A stretch of DNA of 64,000 nt from Mantis religiosa (GCA_030765055.1 CM060954.1:109798813-109862812); one strand, 5' to 3'. Positions 1 to 11,900 are shown, counted from the stretch's first letter. Notes: generated from the letters alone by a model not told the origin. Translations and numbers: made by a program.

Positions 1-102
1 GCATGATCTTGCCGCAAGATTTAAAATAATGAAAGAAAAATTTGAAATACTTTTTAAAAGTGATGATCTACTGCAAAAACATCGTGCGATTGAGAAGTGA
101 AG
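1..102 (+). other. Open frame entering from the left edge
   Basis: One forward frame is open from the window edge to a TGA at about 100 and reads as a lysine- and phenylalanine-rich segment (AARFKIMKEKFE is part of it). It could be the end of a coding region that starts outside the window, but 33 codons are too few to assign a family and chance is a real alternative. Confidence 0.15.
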
Positions 103-149
103 AATAAGAAACACAAGATTTGAACGAGACCAAAAGGTACCGCGAACGA

Positions 150-560
150 TGGACTGCGCAGAAAGCTTAAGATGGGGAATCCCAAATCCACTGTGCAGAA
201 AGCTTAGGATGGGAGAATCACAAATCGACTGCGCAGAAAGCTTAGGATGGGAGAATCACAAATCGACTGCGCAGAAAACTCTAGATGGGAGAATCCCAAA
301 TCGACTGCGCAGAAAACTCAGGATGGGTGAATCCCAATTCGACTGCGCAGAAAACTATATGGGAGAATCCCAGTTCGACTGCGTAGAAAAGTCAAGATGG
401 GAGATTCCCAAATCGACTGCGCAGAAAACTCAAGATGGGAGAATCGCAATTTGACTGCGCGGAAAACTCTCCATCCCAATCCAGATAATTGACTGCGCAG
501 AATACTCAAGATGGGAGAATGCCAATCCAGGTAATGGTCTGTGCAGAATACTCAAGAAAA
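150..560. repeat. 38-bp minisatellite, about 11 units
   Basis: A block beginning GACTGCGCAGAAAACT and continuing to GGGAGAATCCCAAATC recurs about every 38 bp from 150 to about 560, with substitutions and a few short or incomplete units near both ends. Since 38 is not a multiple of three, the frame rotates at each unit; the apparent open frame at 149-454 is a by-product of the repeat, not a gene. Confidence 0.9.
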
Positions 561-2764
561 TCTCATGGAAGTTCAATCCACCTACTGCTGCATGGTGGGG
601 CGGGCGGATGGTGGGAGGGAATGGTCAGAATGGTGAAGGAACTCCTGCGTGGAAATCTCGGTCAATCTTGCTTTCATTATGAGGAAATATACTTAGTTTT
701 ATGTGATTGTAAAGCCATTATAATCTCTCGTTTGGACCTATAATGGAAAATGTGTGTTGTGAAAGTTTGGAATTATTATGCACATTAATTTTAGTCAGGC
801 ATTTAAAGTTGTTCCAATTCAAAAGTCAATGTTTTAAATTGCAAGGTGGGAGCATATTGACAAATGCAAATCACTAGACTAGTAACTCTTTGGAACATTC
901 GGTAACACATTCTGTAATGTGTAGTGCTTCTCCTTTTTTGTTTAATACCTGAGAAAATGTATGTGATTCGTCGTAACAAGATATAAATGGTCTTTCTTAA
1001 ATGTGGTTTTAATCCATCCCGTAACACCAGGAACCTCCACCAAGGTAAAGCTCACACCTGTCATTTTCTGAAAAATCTAGTTAGTTGTATGTAGCTTATT
1101 GACTTTTAGGTTATGTACAATAAACCCACTATAAGCCAGAACTACATGTGACAATTTTAGATAAGCAAATCCTTCACTGTAAACTACACCTATTTAGGGA
1201 ACGCCTAGTTCCTGAGGCCCCCCGTGACGTTCATCGTATTAAGTGGAACCTAACGTTATGCTTGTAAAATATGGCAAAATACGTATCATCAAGATGACAG
1301 ACAGTTAACATCATAATTAATTATTTAGCTTAAGAAACGTCAACAGTGGCCTTAGTGGTTGGGGATTCCATGTTGTAGATCCGCAGTGCTGGGCGATCAT
1401 ATTTAAGATTATTTGAAATGTTTTAAACCACAATGGAGACTGTACTGCGACCCTGCTGCATAGACACTTTCTTCTTCTTTGGAGACAACATGACCATGTT
1501 AGGGTACCCCAGATGTTGCATAATGGTTATCCAGCTCTGGATCAGTTACCAAAGAGTAGAGTAGCGGCGAGGGAATTCAGATCTGCAAAACAGATATATG
1601 CTTTCCTTCAAAGTACGCCACATGTTACGCTGCAGATACAGGCTAAATACCCACAAATGCCCTGGAGGCGCAGTTGGAAATGTTTTGATATTCGGCATAT
1701 TTCTACGGAATGATTGGCGGCAGCATATGAAGTGGTCAACGAAAATCTAGCGACGGCTTGATAGATTCTATTGTCACAGAATAGTCGGCTCCCAAAGTTG
1801 CCCCATTTGCCATACTGCGGATTCGCTGTTACAGAGAATGATAGCACGCTTCGGCAAAGAGTGGCTCGGAATTGGGTGAATCAAAAATTTCACATATTGA
1901 CTGTCGGTGTTTGGTCTGCGTCCCAAAACGACCTTTTGCATTTAAACTTCCCGACAGTGAATCCAGCGTTACGTCATTCCATAATATGGATGCTAATGGG
2001 TACCTACACACGGTTACTTCAGCTGGATCACCCCGCTGACTGTAGGGTGCAGCACCTGCAGCATTTCCTATACACCGAAAAATGGAGAATGCTTACATAA
2101 CGACGTATAGTTCCTTTTCAACCTTGGATATACAGGATACAAATGCAATTAACTCTAACCTTCCTTTATGTTATTCAACCTGTTTGCCCTTAGTGTGATT
2201 CCCCTATTATTGCCTAATCCCTTGCCCATTGTGAATTTGCTCAGAGAAAAAATGGATATTATTTCATAAATATGTTGAAATTAATTCATTTTTCCTTTTT
2301 ATTTGTTTGGTTCTATATTACTTTGGGGGCAGATAGTTAATTTTTTAAGCTCAAAAATTATATATATATATTTTGCGGCGAAAAGCACAGAAATTTCGGT
2401 GCCGAGAGATAAGCGCGGCTTAAGTACACAAAGAGCCTGCAGATAAAGATAACAGATGAACGGTGGTTGCCTAAGCAAATAAACATAGCGCTTGAGATAA
2501 GTGACTTGTCGGCCCAGATAGGGTTTCACGTAAGGAAGGTTCTAGTGGTATCTCGATTGTCAGAGAATAGTTGGTTTTCTTATTGGCTCCAGAAGTCTCT
2601 CGAATTTATTAATGAGATATTTAAGAGAGCTACGACTCGCCAAGAGTCATTCGTAAGTGGTAAACAGTTGTAAAGACATGTAACAAGAGCGATGTAAACA
2701 GTGGAAGTTCAGTAAGCTGTTTGTTATTGTGATTGACCTTGGTCGACAACAGATAATATTTTCT
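561..2764. other. Unassigned interval
   Basis: I recognise no gene, RNA or named repeat here. The longest open frames (about 1,513-1,713 and 1,771-2,100, forward) have no motif I know. A short (AT)n run lies at about 2,360-2,371. The interval could contain old transposon sequence decayed beyond recognition. Confidence 0.4.
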
Positions 2765-3782
2765 TATTGCAGCAGATACTGAAGAAAAGAGGAGAACTTA
2801 ATCTGCAGACACGTATAGCATTTATAGATTTCCAGAAGGCCTTTGATAGCGTAGTCCATGAAAAGCTGTGGGTCATGAAAGAACAAGGCTAACCAAGACA
2901 TTTGGTAAAGGTGGTGAAAAGTTTATACGAGGACCCTAAAATAATTTTAAGATTCAAGACAGAGATATCAGAAGAAATTGTAACTAACAAAGGAGTCAGA
3001 CAAGGGTGCCCAATGTCACCGACACTTTAACATCTATATTAATAAGATAAACCAAATTTGGAGACAGAAAATTGACGCAGGCATAAAAGTAGCCCAAGGA
3101 AATATTTTAAATATTTTATTATATACAGATGACGTAGTAATTATACAGGAAACAGAAGATGATCTACAACGTTCAATATACTACCTTAACCAAATATGCA
3201 AAGTTTTAATATTGAAATATCAATAGATAGTAAAAAATAATGGCAAAATGGGGCAAAATACCAATAAGGTCAAAAATAGTCGTTAATGACAGAGTATTGG
3301 AACAAGTATCCTCCTTCAGTTATTTAGGGTGTGAAATCATCAATGAGAAATATAAAGATACGAACAAAAAATTAATGAGATTTCAAACAATTTGTGGAAC
3401 AATTCACAAAACCCTAAAGAATGAAACAAGATCTGAAACAAGAATAAAATTTTATAACACCATGGCGGTCCCAAAGTTACTTTATGGATGTGAAAACTGG
3501 GTACCTACACAAAGAACCATCAGCAGAATACAAAGTTGCGAAATGAGATTCTTGAGAAGAACAAAAGGATGTACAAGAGAAGATAGTCAGAAATGAATTA
3601 CAAGTGGAAGCTATCACCTCAAGAATGGATAGGTACAGAAGAAGATGGTTTGAACATGTTGGAAGAATGTGTGACACAGGACTGCCAAAAGTAGTTTTGC
3701 AATATAGTCCTAAAGGAAACAGGGACGTAGGGAGGCCGAGGAAAAGATGGAACACGGAGCAAGCGAAAGCCTAATCCATGAA
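2765..3782 (+). mobile_element. LINE remnant: reverse transcriptase and C-terminal region
   Basis: This is the 3' part of a non-LTR retrotransposon, truncated at its 5' side. Forward translation, allowing frame changes, gives FIDFQKAFDSV (RT motif A with the catalytic Asp), GVRQGCPMSP (motif B area), and YTDDVVI at about 3,120 in place of the usual F/YADD box (motif C). After these come the thumb-like stretch YLGCEI with KFYNTMAVPKLLYGCENW, and the tail RYRRRWFEHVGRM and NRDVGRPRKRW. In-frame stops and at least two frameshifts (near 3,030 and 3,596) make it inactive. The order of motifs is that of the endonuclease-reverse transcriptase LINEs common in insects. The clade is uncertain. It runs directly into a GAA microsatellite. 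Confidence 0.88.
3240..3596 (+). pseudogene. Longest open fragment of the LINE ORF2
   Basis: This 118-codon open stretch covers the region after RT motif C. It contains the conserved features KILV-like SKIVVNDRVLEQVSSFSYLG, ICGTIHKTLKN, FYNTMAVPKLLYG and RIQSCEMRFLRRTKGC that follow the polymerase core in this LINE type. The reading continues after a frameshift at about 3,597 in another frame to about 3,773. The apparent ATG is internal to the old ORF and is not a natural start. Confidence 0.8.
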
Positions 3783-3856
3783 GTAAAGAAGAAGAAGAAG
3801 AAGAAGAAGAAGAAGAAGAAGAAGAAGAAGAAGAAGAAGAAGAAGGAGAAGAAGTA
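3783..3856 (+). repeat. (GAA)n microsatellite at LINE 3' end
   Basis: About 70 bp of near-perfect AAG/GAA triplets follow immediately after the LINE C-terminal coding remnant. The position fits a 3' tail made by the element rather than an unrelated microsatellite, since a second LINE 3' end at 60.6 kb has the same arrangement. Confidence 0.92.
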
Positions 3857-5484
3857 GTAGAAGATGTATGAAATTGTTATTTTAAATGGGGTAGTCCTCT
3901 TAAACCGAACGAAAACAATTCTTCAAGAAAGTCGTGAAATACTGATAAGTTTTGTAATTCATCAAAATGTATAAGAGGATTTCAAAATGTGTAACCTAAG
4001 TACTGAAGCAAAAATTAGAGTTCATATCTTTCAAAACCAAAAATGGGGCAATCAAATAAAATGTGCGGGACAAGTAAAACATATATTTCCGATGAAATTC
4101 CTACATTAGTAGTATACGATGCCTCGAATTTGTGGTAGAGAAAGTAAAAGATAATAATGCAAACCAGATAGAAAAGAGCAGGATGTTATCAGAGAAACCA
4201 CATACAGTGAAAGAAAAGGAAATATTAAAGAAGCAGCTTTTAACAAGGTCCCGCAGCTACCTAAGGCTAAAGAAATAAAATTGTACCTGTTTTTCTGCTT
4301 TTCGCAGTAACTACTGTGCCATATCTGTGCTGTTCTGTAATTGCCCCTTTAAGTAGAAACGGGTCAACGATAATAATTAATTAACTTCGAAATGTAGAAC
4401 GTCAGCATTTAACGTCTGATGTAGTTTGACGTCACAGCGTTAACAGATAGCTGTCTCAGTAACCGGCTGCCTTTTGCTGAATAAGATGTGAAGGGAAAGT
4501 TTCAGACATGCTTATTCTAGATGCTGGGGTAACTGCTGAGCTCGAGATTGTATACAATGTATTTACTGATTAGCTCTATTTATCTCGACTGAAGATGACA
4601 GGCTCACAGACCTCTAAACCGTCGGGTCAGAAAGGATTATCGTACTTGTATCTGATGCACTAATTCATTTAATGAAGCCTTCTTTGTATATAAAATGTGT
4701 TGCGTCTTTGTGATTCCCTTTCCGTTCATAGTATGACTCGCAATTTCCATTATTGAATGCTGATGACCTAATGTATGTGTTTTACTTATTTTACTACACA
4801 TATGTGCAAGGAAAATTAAATATTTTACTCTTTTATGTAAAATTAACACCTGAGCATTGTAATTATGGAATATATTCTAATTTTTTATACTGGAAGTTCA
4901 TTGGATGCTAATTAATTTGTAATTTTTATCATTTAATTACAAATTAATTCATCTAAATTAAAGCCTTCATCACCCATATTGGCGGCAATATAAGCCACAT
5001 GTTTTGTTTTTATTTTATTCAGGCGGCCTGGCCATGATTCCCGTGGCCAACCTATCTCCACGGGCTTTTTTCGAGAGCTTTCCTGGATCGCTACCCGAAT
5101 ATAAGGTAGATTAATTACATCCCCGAATATCCTATCCCTTCATTTCATTCATCTCTTTTAACATTTCATATCTTCTCTCATCTAGTGGTCCCTTTCAGGG
5201 TAGAAGTGTCGGCGGATACCTCGGCACTATCGTGCCTGGTTGGATCGGCTGCCTTCTGTCTCCTCTCGCCTGATCCTTCTTCACGGGGATGCTCCACCTG
5301 GGGCTTATGTACAAAAACTACAAGTTTCAGATTCGAATCCCCTCTGTTGTAATCCTAACCCTAATAATTTCACATCACATAAATAGTAGACAAAGGAAGA
5401 ATTTCATTTGACACAAAGATTTCAGTACAAATAAACATTTGAGGTCCTGTTAATCCGATAAATGCATTTTAGAAAACGATTCAT
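3857..5484. other. Unassigned interval with one hairpin
   Basis: No coding region recognised. A perfect 15-bp inverted repeat lies at 4,910-4,949. The stretch 5,010-5,350 is noticeably richer in GC than its surroundings and may be an old repeat, but I cannot name it. Confidence 0.35.
4910..4949. repeat. Perfect 15-bp inverted repeat (hairpin)
   Basis: Arms AATTAATTTGTAATT (4,910-4,924) and AATTACAAATTAATT (4,935-4,949) are exact reverse complements around a 10-base spacer. It is AT-only apart from one G/C pair and could be a hairpin or a transposon scar. Confidence 0.7.
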
Positions 5485-5530
5485 ACGTGTGTGTGTTTGT
5501 GTGTGCGCGCGCGCACTCGCGCGTGTGCGT
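5485..5530. repeat. (GT)n/(GC)n simple repeat
   Basis: Alternating purine-pyrimidine tract of GT followed by GC and mixed GT/GC dinucleotides. It directly precedes a tRNA-like SINE head, as does a similar tract at 42.95 kb. Confidence 0.85.
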
Positions 5531-5650
5531 TTACCCAAAGGAGTAGGCTCTCGTGCCGTGGTCGCTAGAGTGCATCTCTCTGGCGATCCACCGCGCGAGG
5601 GTTGTGGTTTCGAGTCCTACCTTGGGCATGAGTGTATGTACTCTGCATAT
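5531..5650 (+). mobile_element. tRNA-like SINE fragment
   Basis: GTGGTTTCGAGTCCTACC at about 5,605 matches an RNA polymerase III B box, preceded at tRNA-like spacing by GTGGTCGCTAGAGTGCA as a weak A-box region. No second copy was seen in the window, so the family is unnamed. A decayed tRNA pseudogene is an alternative. Confidence 0.4.
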
Positions 5651-5787
5651 GTGAAATAAAACAGAAAAGCTAAGGAAGGTGTCAGAAAACTAAAAACGCA
5701 AAGTAGGTTATATATAGTTACTGATAATTTCAAAATCTTTAAATGATGTAAAACGAAGTCCGTTTAGAAAATCCACCGTATCAAAAC

Positions 5788-5806
5788 TATATATATATAT
5801 ATATAT
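5788..5806. repeat. (AT)n microsatellite
   Basis: About 19 bp of perfect AT dinucleotides next to SINE A at 5.8 kb. Confidence 0.85.
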
Positions 5807-5807
5807 T

Positions 5808-6046
5808 TTGTAACTTACGTCCTTTAACTCTTTAAGTCATATCGGACGATGAATGGAATAGGCGAAAAGATGCTCAAATAGGCTCAGGGTCCATGGAGCT
5901 TAGAGTTGCCCGACATTCGTCTTTTACGATAAGGGAAACACCCGAAAAAGACCTTATGCAGGTAACTCACCCTGACCGAGATTCGAACTCGGGACCTCTT
6001 AAATGTGAGGCACACACGCTACCATCTACGCTACCGAGGCGGGCAA
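5808..6046 (-). mobile_element. SINE A copy, tRNA-derived
   Basis: On the minus strand this begins GCCCGCCTCGGTAGCGTAG, carries the B box GAGTTCGAATCTCGG, then a body that includes CTCCATGGACCCTGAGCC and TTTGAGCATC and ends ACTTAAAGAGTTAAAGGACG. Seven more copies of the same layout occur in this window. The tRNA-like head has an intact T-arm (CCGAG paired with CTCGG around TTCGAAT). This supplies an internal pol III promoter. Confidence 0.9.
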
Positions 6047-8049
6047 AATTGCTTTATCAAAAATATTGTGCCTTTGTGGGTTCGTAGAATTGAAATTCCA
6101 ATTTTCCGAAATTCTAAATGTTCTTTATTTTCGTAGGAAATACACTGTTCAATTCTCACGTAACAACCTTAAGTCACATATCACAATCTACAGCACCAAG
6201 GTCGATGACAATAACAAACATTAGCTTTCGTTACAAAATCAACACATCTGACTCTCGTTTTACAACAACACTCTTGTTACACAACTCAACACACCGTTTT
6301 ACAAACTCTGCTGGCGTGTCACAATCACTTATATACCTCATTCATAATTCGAGAGACTACTCGAGCAAATAAGAAAAACAACTATTCTCTATCAATCGAG
6401 ATATCTCTCGAAACTTCGAAGCATGAAATCCTAGCTGTGCCGGCAAGTCCTTTATCTTAGCCAATCTTCATTTGCCGGCCCCTTCGGCCCCATGATCATA
6501 TTGTCACAAACTATGGTTGTGGTAACTAGGGGGAACAGCTAAGTTGGAGTTTAGGATGGTAGAATAATAACAAACGCTTGGCTTAACAATAACAATATAG
6601 GTATAATTAAGAATTTATATCTAGTCCCATTTTCCGATGTTTAGTTTACAAAAGGAGTGGCTTTGTAAGCTAAATAGTGACAATATTATCATGATGAATT
6701 GAATATTAATTTGTAGATTTTACCTTGGAAGATGTCAAGAATGAGTAAGCGATTGGACAAGTCCAGGACGCCATGCCGAAGGTCTCGGCCGGATTCACGT
6801 GCCAAACAGAGAAGAGAGCCCCCGAGTGGACCCTCGCGTCCAGTAATATAGTTTTTGACATTTCCGGAAGCGCTTTGCAACATGGCGACTGCAATACCAA
6901 ACATATCCTGCCATCGCCCTAATTTCGAATTGAAGCAGCCAAACAGCAGATCTCATTTGCATTATTCCAGAACATCCTGTATGACGTGAGTAGAAGCAAA
7001 GCTCCATGTTGCTCTATGCAACTTTGCAAGTACACCAGGGGAAGCTAATGACATAGTAATTTCCACCGGATTTGCCATAGGAAATAGGAAACCGCAGTAT
7101 TCCTATTATTTACGCCATTTTAACAAAGCTTCTGTACTTTAAGAAACTGTAAGATTAAATTTCTTATAAATATCAAGAGTCATGAATAAACTATCCTCAA
7201 ATTAATATAAATTTCAGCACTCGCGAATCACGCATGTGACAGTATTACCTATTCTTAATTGAAATTATTACAATTTACGCATTATTATTTGTACTACTTA
7301 CGTTCTTAATCTTAAAAGTCAAAATCTCTGGTAAAGAGAAATGAAGGAAAGTTGTGGAGCATCGTGTGGGGAAGTTGTGGAAGTATGCTGCATGCTGAGA
7401 ATATTTCTAAACTTTGCAGGACTTTCATAACAGCTTCTAACTTAAGGAAATACAATGGGCAGTGGTTTAAAATAAACATAAAACGCAGCACAGACTTAGT
7501 TTCTTAAAATGATACCGCAACAGCGCGTCGTTTTCGCGAATTCTCCCTCTTCCTTTCTGTTGGAAAAAGTTGAAAACCGTATTATGCAAATATTTTTAGC
7601 CTCCCGGAGAACAAAGTACTGTAAAGGAAACCGTTGCAGCAAGGAGTTATTACCGGAGTGAGTATGGAGTACTGGCACACAGGGTTTCACTTTCGGCCCT
7701 TGAAGATGGGATTTCATTTTTCTACTGCTAGGGTGAGAGAAAGGGAGTTTGTAAAGTTTGTAGCAGAAACCTCGGCGCCGATCGCGTTATTGAAGCTCTA
7801 CTTTTTAAAGATTTTCTAAAGGTTTTAAAAGTATTTTTTGATTAAAAGAAGCATATTGTGACTGCTAGGGTTACTTAGAATAAAATTTCTGGTTTGCATA
7901 AATTTAGAACACCCTTTACTGCAGTAAAAAGACGTGAAAATGACAATCAGCTGTCTTCAAGGTCGACTCGGTGCTCCGCTGCAGATAAACAAATGAACGA
8001 AGTCACTGCGGTATAATACTGCTTCTCTAAAAGGATTTATTTTTGGTAA
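6047..8049. other. Unassigned interval
   Basis: No gene, SINE or transposon end recognised. Several short open frames at 6,690-7,007 and 7,496-7,819 overlap on both strands and have no motif, so they look like chance frames in a slightly GC-richer patch. Confidence 0.35.
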
Positions 8050-8051
8050 TA

Positions 8052-8909
8052 CGAGGTGTGTCCGTAAAATAAGGTCTCCAAGGCGCTGTAGCCGTGAGGA
8101 ACAGTATTACGCGAGATCGGGCAACACTGGCATGTAGCTTGATTTCACCCCTACAAATTCCCTCCACAACTAAACCGTTGCAACCATTAGTCTTGATTGG
8201 GCAGCCCTTTGCGATGGAGCTTCCTATCACTTCCACCGCCAAGTGTGAATTACGTGCAGTGATCCGTTTTTTAGTGCCAGGAGCACTACCCCCAAAGAAA
8301 TTCATCGTCAGTCACGCGAAGTCTATGGACCACAGTGTATAAACGTCAAAGGCGTGCGAAAGTTGGTCAGAGAGTTCAAATAGTGACGTACAGACGTCCA
8401 TGACGAACAGCGTTCTTGTCGGCCTTCGGTTTCAGCAGAAACAATTGCAAAAGTGGAGCAAGAAATGCTTAAAATTCGGCGTGGGACAGTTCGTGAGCTG
8501 TGCCAACTTACCCCTGAAGTCAGGCTACGATTGACAAGATTTTGACCGAACATTTGCATTATCTCAAGGTGTTTGCGAGGTCGGTCCCCAAAATGCTCAT
8601 CGAAGACCATCCCCCCTACAGTATAGACTTAGTACCTAGTGATTATCATCTGTTTCCTGAGTTAAAGTCACACCTGGGTGGAACATTTCCAGACCAACGA
8701 TTATTTGAAAAACGAGGTTGAGCGCTACATGCTCAACTTGGCGGGAGAATGCTATGACAAGGGTATACACAAACTGTCACAACGCATGCAAATGTGCATC
8801 GATCGCAATGGTAATTACCGCCTCTCCATCAATGTAACATTCGTTGACAATAAACATATTTTCTGTATTAAATGAAGTTGGAGAACCTATTTTACGGACA
8901 CGCCTTGGA
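8052..8909 (+). mobile_element. Mariner-type transposon, internally deleted
   Basis: The ends are inverted copies of one another: CGAGGTGTGTCCGTAAAATA at the left, and the reverse complement of the right end reads AGGCGTGTCCGTAAAATAGG. The left end follows TA at 8,050-8,051. At about 860 bp it is shorter than the usual 1.3 kb of mariner. The interior keeps the N-terminal DNA-binding region and the C-terminus of the transposase but lacks the centre. It is not autonomous. Confidence 0.88.
8235..8830 (+). pseudogene. Mariner transposase remnant
   Basis: Pieces in shifting frames match the transposase order. First comes VIRFLVPGALPPKEIHRQ with SREVYGPQCI (first helix-turn-helix). Next come VRKLVREFK, DVHDEQRSCRPSVSAETIAK (linker) and RGTVRELCQ. 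Then, after a gap, SIDLVPSDYHLFPELKSHLG holds the third catalytic Asp (SDYHLF). The tail is NLAGECYDKGIHKL. The segment with the first two catalytic Asp residues is missing. Frameshifts lie near 8,310, 8,390 and 8,710. The protein would normally cut and paste the element at TA sites. Confidence 0.85.
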
Positions 8910-8936
8910 GATACCTCTCAAATTACGCAGTGCTTA

Positions 8937-9128
8937 CTCCACGTGGAGTGAACATCCATTTGTCATTTGTGATTCCTGTGAATTCCATTGGCTTAAGTGA
9001 TCCGTTCACTGGTACTTAGTTCAGGACCGGGAGTCACGACAGCACCCCTCTCACTCTTGCAAGAATAATCAGTGCGTTGTCTGAGAGGTTTCTATTAACA
9101 GAGATAAGTCAGGGTAACTGTTCGAGCA
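8937..9128. repeat. Dispersed repeat H, copy 1
   Basis: About 190 bp that match 41,249-41,440 closely, sharing for example CCACGTGGAGTGAACATC, CCCTCTCACTCTT and TGAGAGGTTTCTAT in order and spacing. No coding motif or terminal repeat is evident, so the repeat class is unknown. Confidence 0.8.
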
Positions 9129-9180
9129 GCACGACCGTACACTTCAAACGTTCAATGTAGCAATAACCGTCACACAACTA

Positions 9181-10395
9181 CTATGTGTTTCAAATGGGAA
9201 GAGTTCTCACCTGTAGTGAATCAGAGCCTTCACTATTGCCACCTCGTTATTCCTCCTTTTTATACTTCATATCTCTCCCGCACACTTGCGAGTGTTCATG
9301 GCGCTAGACGTAAGGGAACGCAAACTAACTTTTTGTAAGTTTTAAAATAATGCAGTTTTTAAAATCAAAACTGTAACATGGATATTCCTATATCTCGAAA
9401 ATGGTTTAAATATTTAGTTTAAAATTAATTTTAGATTATAAATTACTTATATTTCTAATCCAACGAAAATCCTAGCGGTGTATCCGTATAGCTATGAATG
9501 TTACGTTAAGAGATAATTTGTCATTGTCATTGTTTTCAACGAATGAGTGCGGCAAACTTATGATGATAGGTTTCAAATTCTCGATACGTGCTATTTCTTT
9601 CCAAAAGTCATCTTCCTGTAGCTTATCTCATGTCTCACGCAGTTTTCCCAGTCTGGTTTTGTTCCTTGTCACTTTCTTTGTGAATAAGTCCTTCGTCAGT
9701 CAGTTTACAAATATTATTTCTGTTTGTAATATAATATGAGCCCCCATCAAATCAATTGGATTGTTCTAGCAGTAGTAAGGGGGGAGGTAGATCGCGTCTC
9801 ATTGATCCAGCTGATAAACTTTTTCATGGAAGGGTAACTGATGAATGCTGCTTTGAATTCTCTAAAATAAATAGAGATTACGAAACATTCATAAACAAAG
9901 ATATGAGACCAGATTAGCAAGAAGTGTATGGTTTTCTCTCATCGAATTTAACAAACACATTGGTTTATTCAAAGTATATATTTCTTTCACCACGTCATCT
10001 CAAAAAGTTTACGTTTCAGTTCTGAGTAATTTCAATTATACATTCACGTAAACATACTAACCAATAATGATATTCATTACAGTGCTTGCTTCGCGATGCA
10101 TTGTTATAATATAATGCTATCTACTTTATTTGTATTAGGAAAACTATTTGAGCTAAAAATATGGTGTTTTCATGGCTATGTTAGATATATTACTCTCTAC
10201 CATCCACATGGATCAGTTTTGGCAAACTCTGAATGTTTGTCTTAGCGCGAATAGTATTTCATACAGATTGATTAGGTTGGTGTTCCTCACACACACCACA
10301 TAGCGGGAATGCAATATGACAACACCGCAGGACTCCGATTGGTTGCTCACAGAGCAGTGCTCAAGGACAAACACCACCCCACTTGAAACACATAA
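9181..10395 (-). mobile_element. TA-flanked DNA transposon, family I, no transposase
   Basis: Flanked by TA on both sides (9,179-9,180 and 10,396-10,397). The left end CTATGTGTTTCAAATGGGAA and the reverse complement of the right end (TTATGTGTTTCAAGTGGG) are terminal inverted repeats. The right 550 bp are the reverse complement of 33,455-33,985, and the left part resembles the right end of the 33.4-kb element. It is therefore an inverted relative of that element without its transposase segment. Confidence 0.85.
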
Positions 10396-10529
10396 TACAT
10401 ATAACTGGCGCTTCTAATACTTTGCTGGTATTGATACCTCCAGTTATCGTTTCTAGAACGCCGCAGACCTTCCAAAAACATTCGCGGCGGCAAGAGAAAG
10501 ACAAAATTCCGGAGGCTCTGTCCTTTTCA

Positions 10530-10769
10530 TTCACTTGGTAAGCGTCCAGCTCCACACGCCCTCACCAAGGCGGCCCGGATTCGATCCCAGGCAACCGCAA
10601 AGTGATATTTGTGGTGGACAACACGGCGTTGGGGCGGGTTTTCTCCGGGACCTCCGGTTTCCCCCGCCATCTCATTCCACCGGTGCTCCATCTTCATCTC
10701 ATGCATCATCAGTGTCACCGCCTGCGGTGCCGTATGTAGTAAAAGCGGGCGTTAAACACTACACATTTC
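10530..10769 (+). mobile_element. SINE C copy, tRNA-Glu-like head
   Basis: From CTCACCAAGGCGGCCC onward this matches the copy at 27.9 kb nearly base for base through GGTTTCCCCCGCCATCTCAT and CCGTATGTAGTAAAAGCGGG to the end TTAAACACTACACA. The first about 30 bp of the tRNA-like head are degraded. The B box is GGATTCGATCCCAGG. Confidence 0.88.
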
Positions 10770-11900
10770 ATTTTCACACGCCCGGCTCTCTTTTTTCGCG
10801 ACAACACAACAATGCCATCGGTGACACTATGTTTATAAAGAGTATAAACCAAAACTCAATAAATAGGATGGAACCATTCTTCTCTAGTTTCCATCCAGGG
10901 TACAGCACGAGAATTTTAAAATTGCATCTTAAGTAACTAACTCCAATGACCTTGAAACCATTGAAATGTTGACATGTCAATACAAAAGAAATATCTGGGA
11001 TGTTTTGAGAAGATATTCAGAGCTGTAAAATATTTCCAATGCACTGTCGTCATGAGACGTCGAACTGTAAAGGTTGACTGTAACACTTTCCTCGGTAAGT
11101 CAAGTCTAACCATCACAAGGTATGGTTTCAGTTGTTAATGTTCATCCTATGAATTAAATTTTGTTAGAAAATATATTAATTCATGCCATTCAGGGTCTAC
11201 TGCCTTTACCTCTGTGGTTTCCTTCATGTAAAATCTTATTTTCTGTCTTCTGAGCATACCTAGCTCTGAGATGTGCGAAATTACAATATTGGTTCTCCAC
11301 AATATAAAACTCCACTATCTTCTACTAATTATAGATATTAATGCTGAGTTTGATAATTTCAGTCCTTGATTGTGCGTATATCTAAATGGAGTTAGTAAAT
11401 AAGGCGACCAACATTTCAATTGTAAGAAGTAATTTACAATTAAATAAAGAGGAATCGTCTATTTAATTTCCACCACTACTTCTCTGCTTATTTGTAGAAT
11501 TCATATGTGCCATGGTTTACTCTTATATTAATTAAAATATACTACAATGCGGTTACAATAAAATTATATTGCTTATTGTGACTCAGTACCTGAACAATGC
11601 TAAGAATTCTAATGGAAATGGAAATGTGGCCCTATAAAGATTATAGGAATAAAATCATATGATTACAAAGCTTTCGTAAGCAGAATTTTAGAAACACAAA
11701 GTAAATTTGGTAGTGGGTGAGTTCGGAATGTAAGTGCGCATTGAGATGGTATATAACGATTTTCTATGTGGACTAAATTTACACACTATGTTATGTTCAC
11801 AATAGTCGATGTCATTGTTGAGTGAAACATATATACAAGATTTCAGTCTGATTCATTTATATAGATGATGCGGTCTATTAATGAAAAATAAAAATTTCAG
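10770..11900. other. Unassigned interval
   Basis: AT-rich sequence with no recognisable gene or repeat end. Confidence 0.35.

Noticed and set aside
149..454. 101-codon open frame with repeated peptide
   Set aside because: It is produced by the 38-bp minisatellite; no start context, intron signal or known domain supports a gene.
1771..2100. 109-codon forward open frame
   Set aside because: No motif, and overlapping frames of similar length on the other strand suggest chance.
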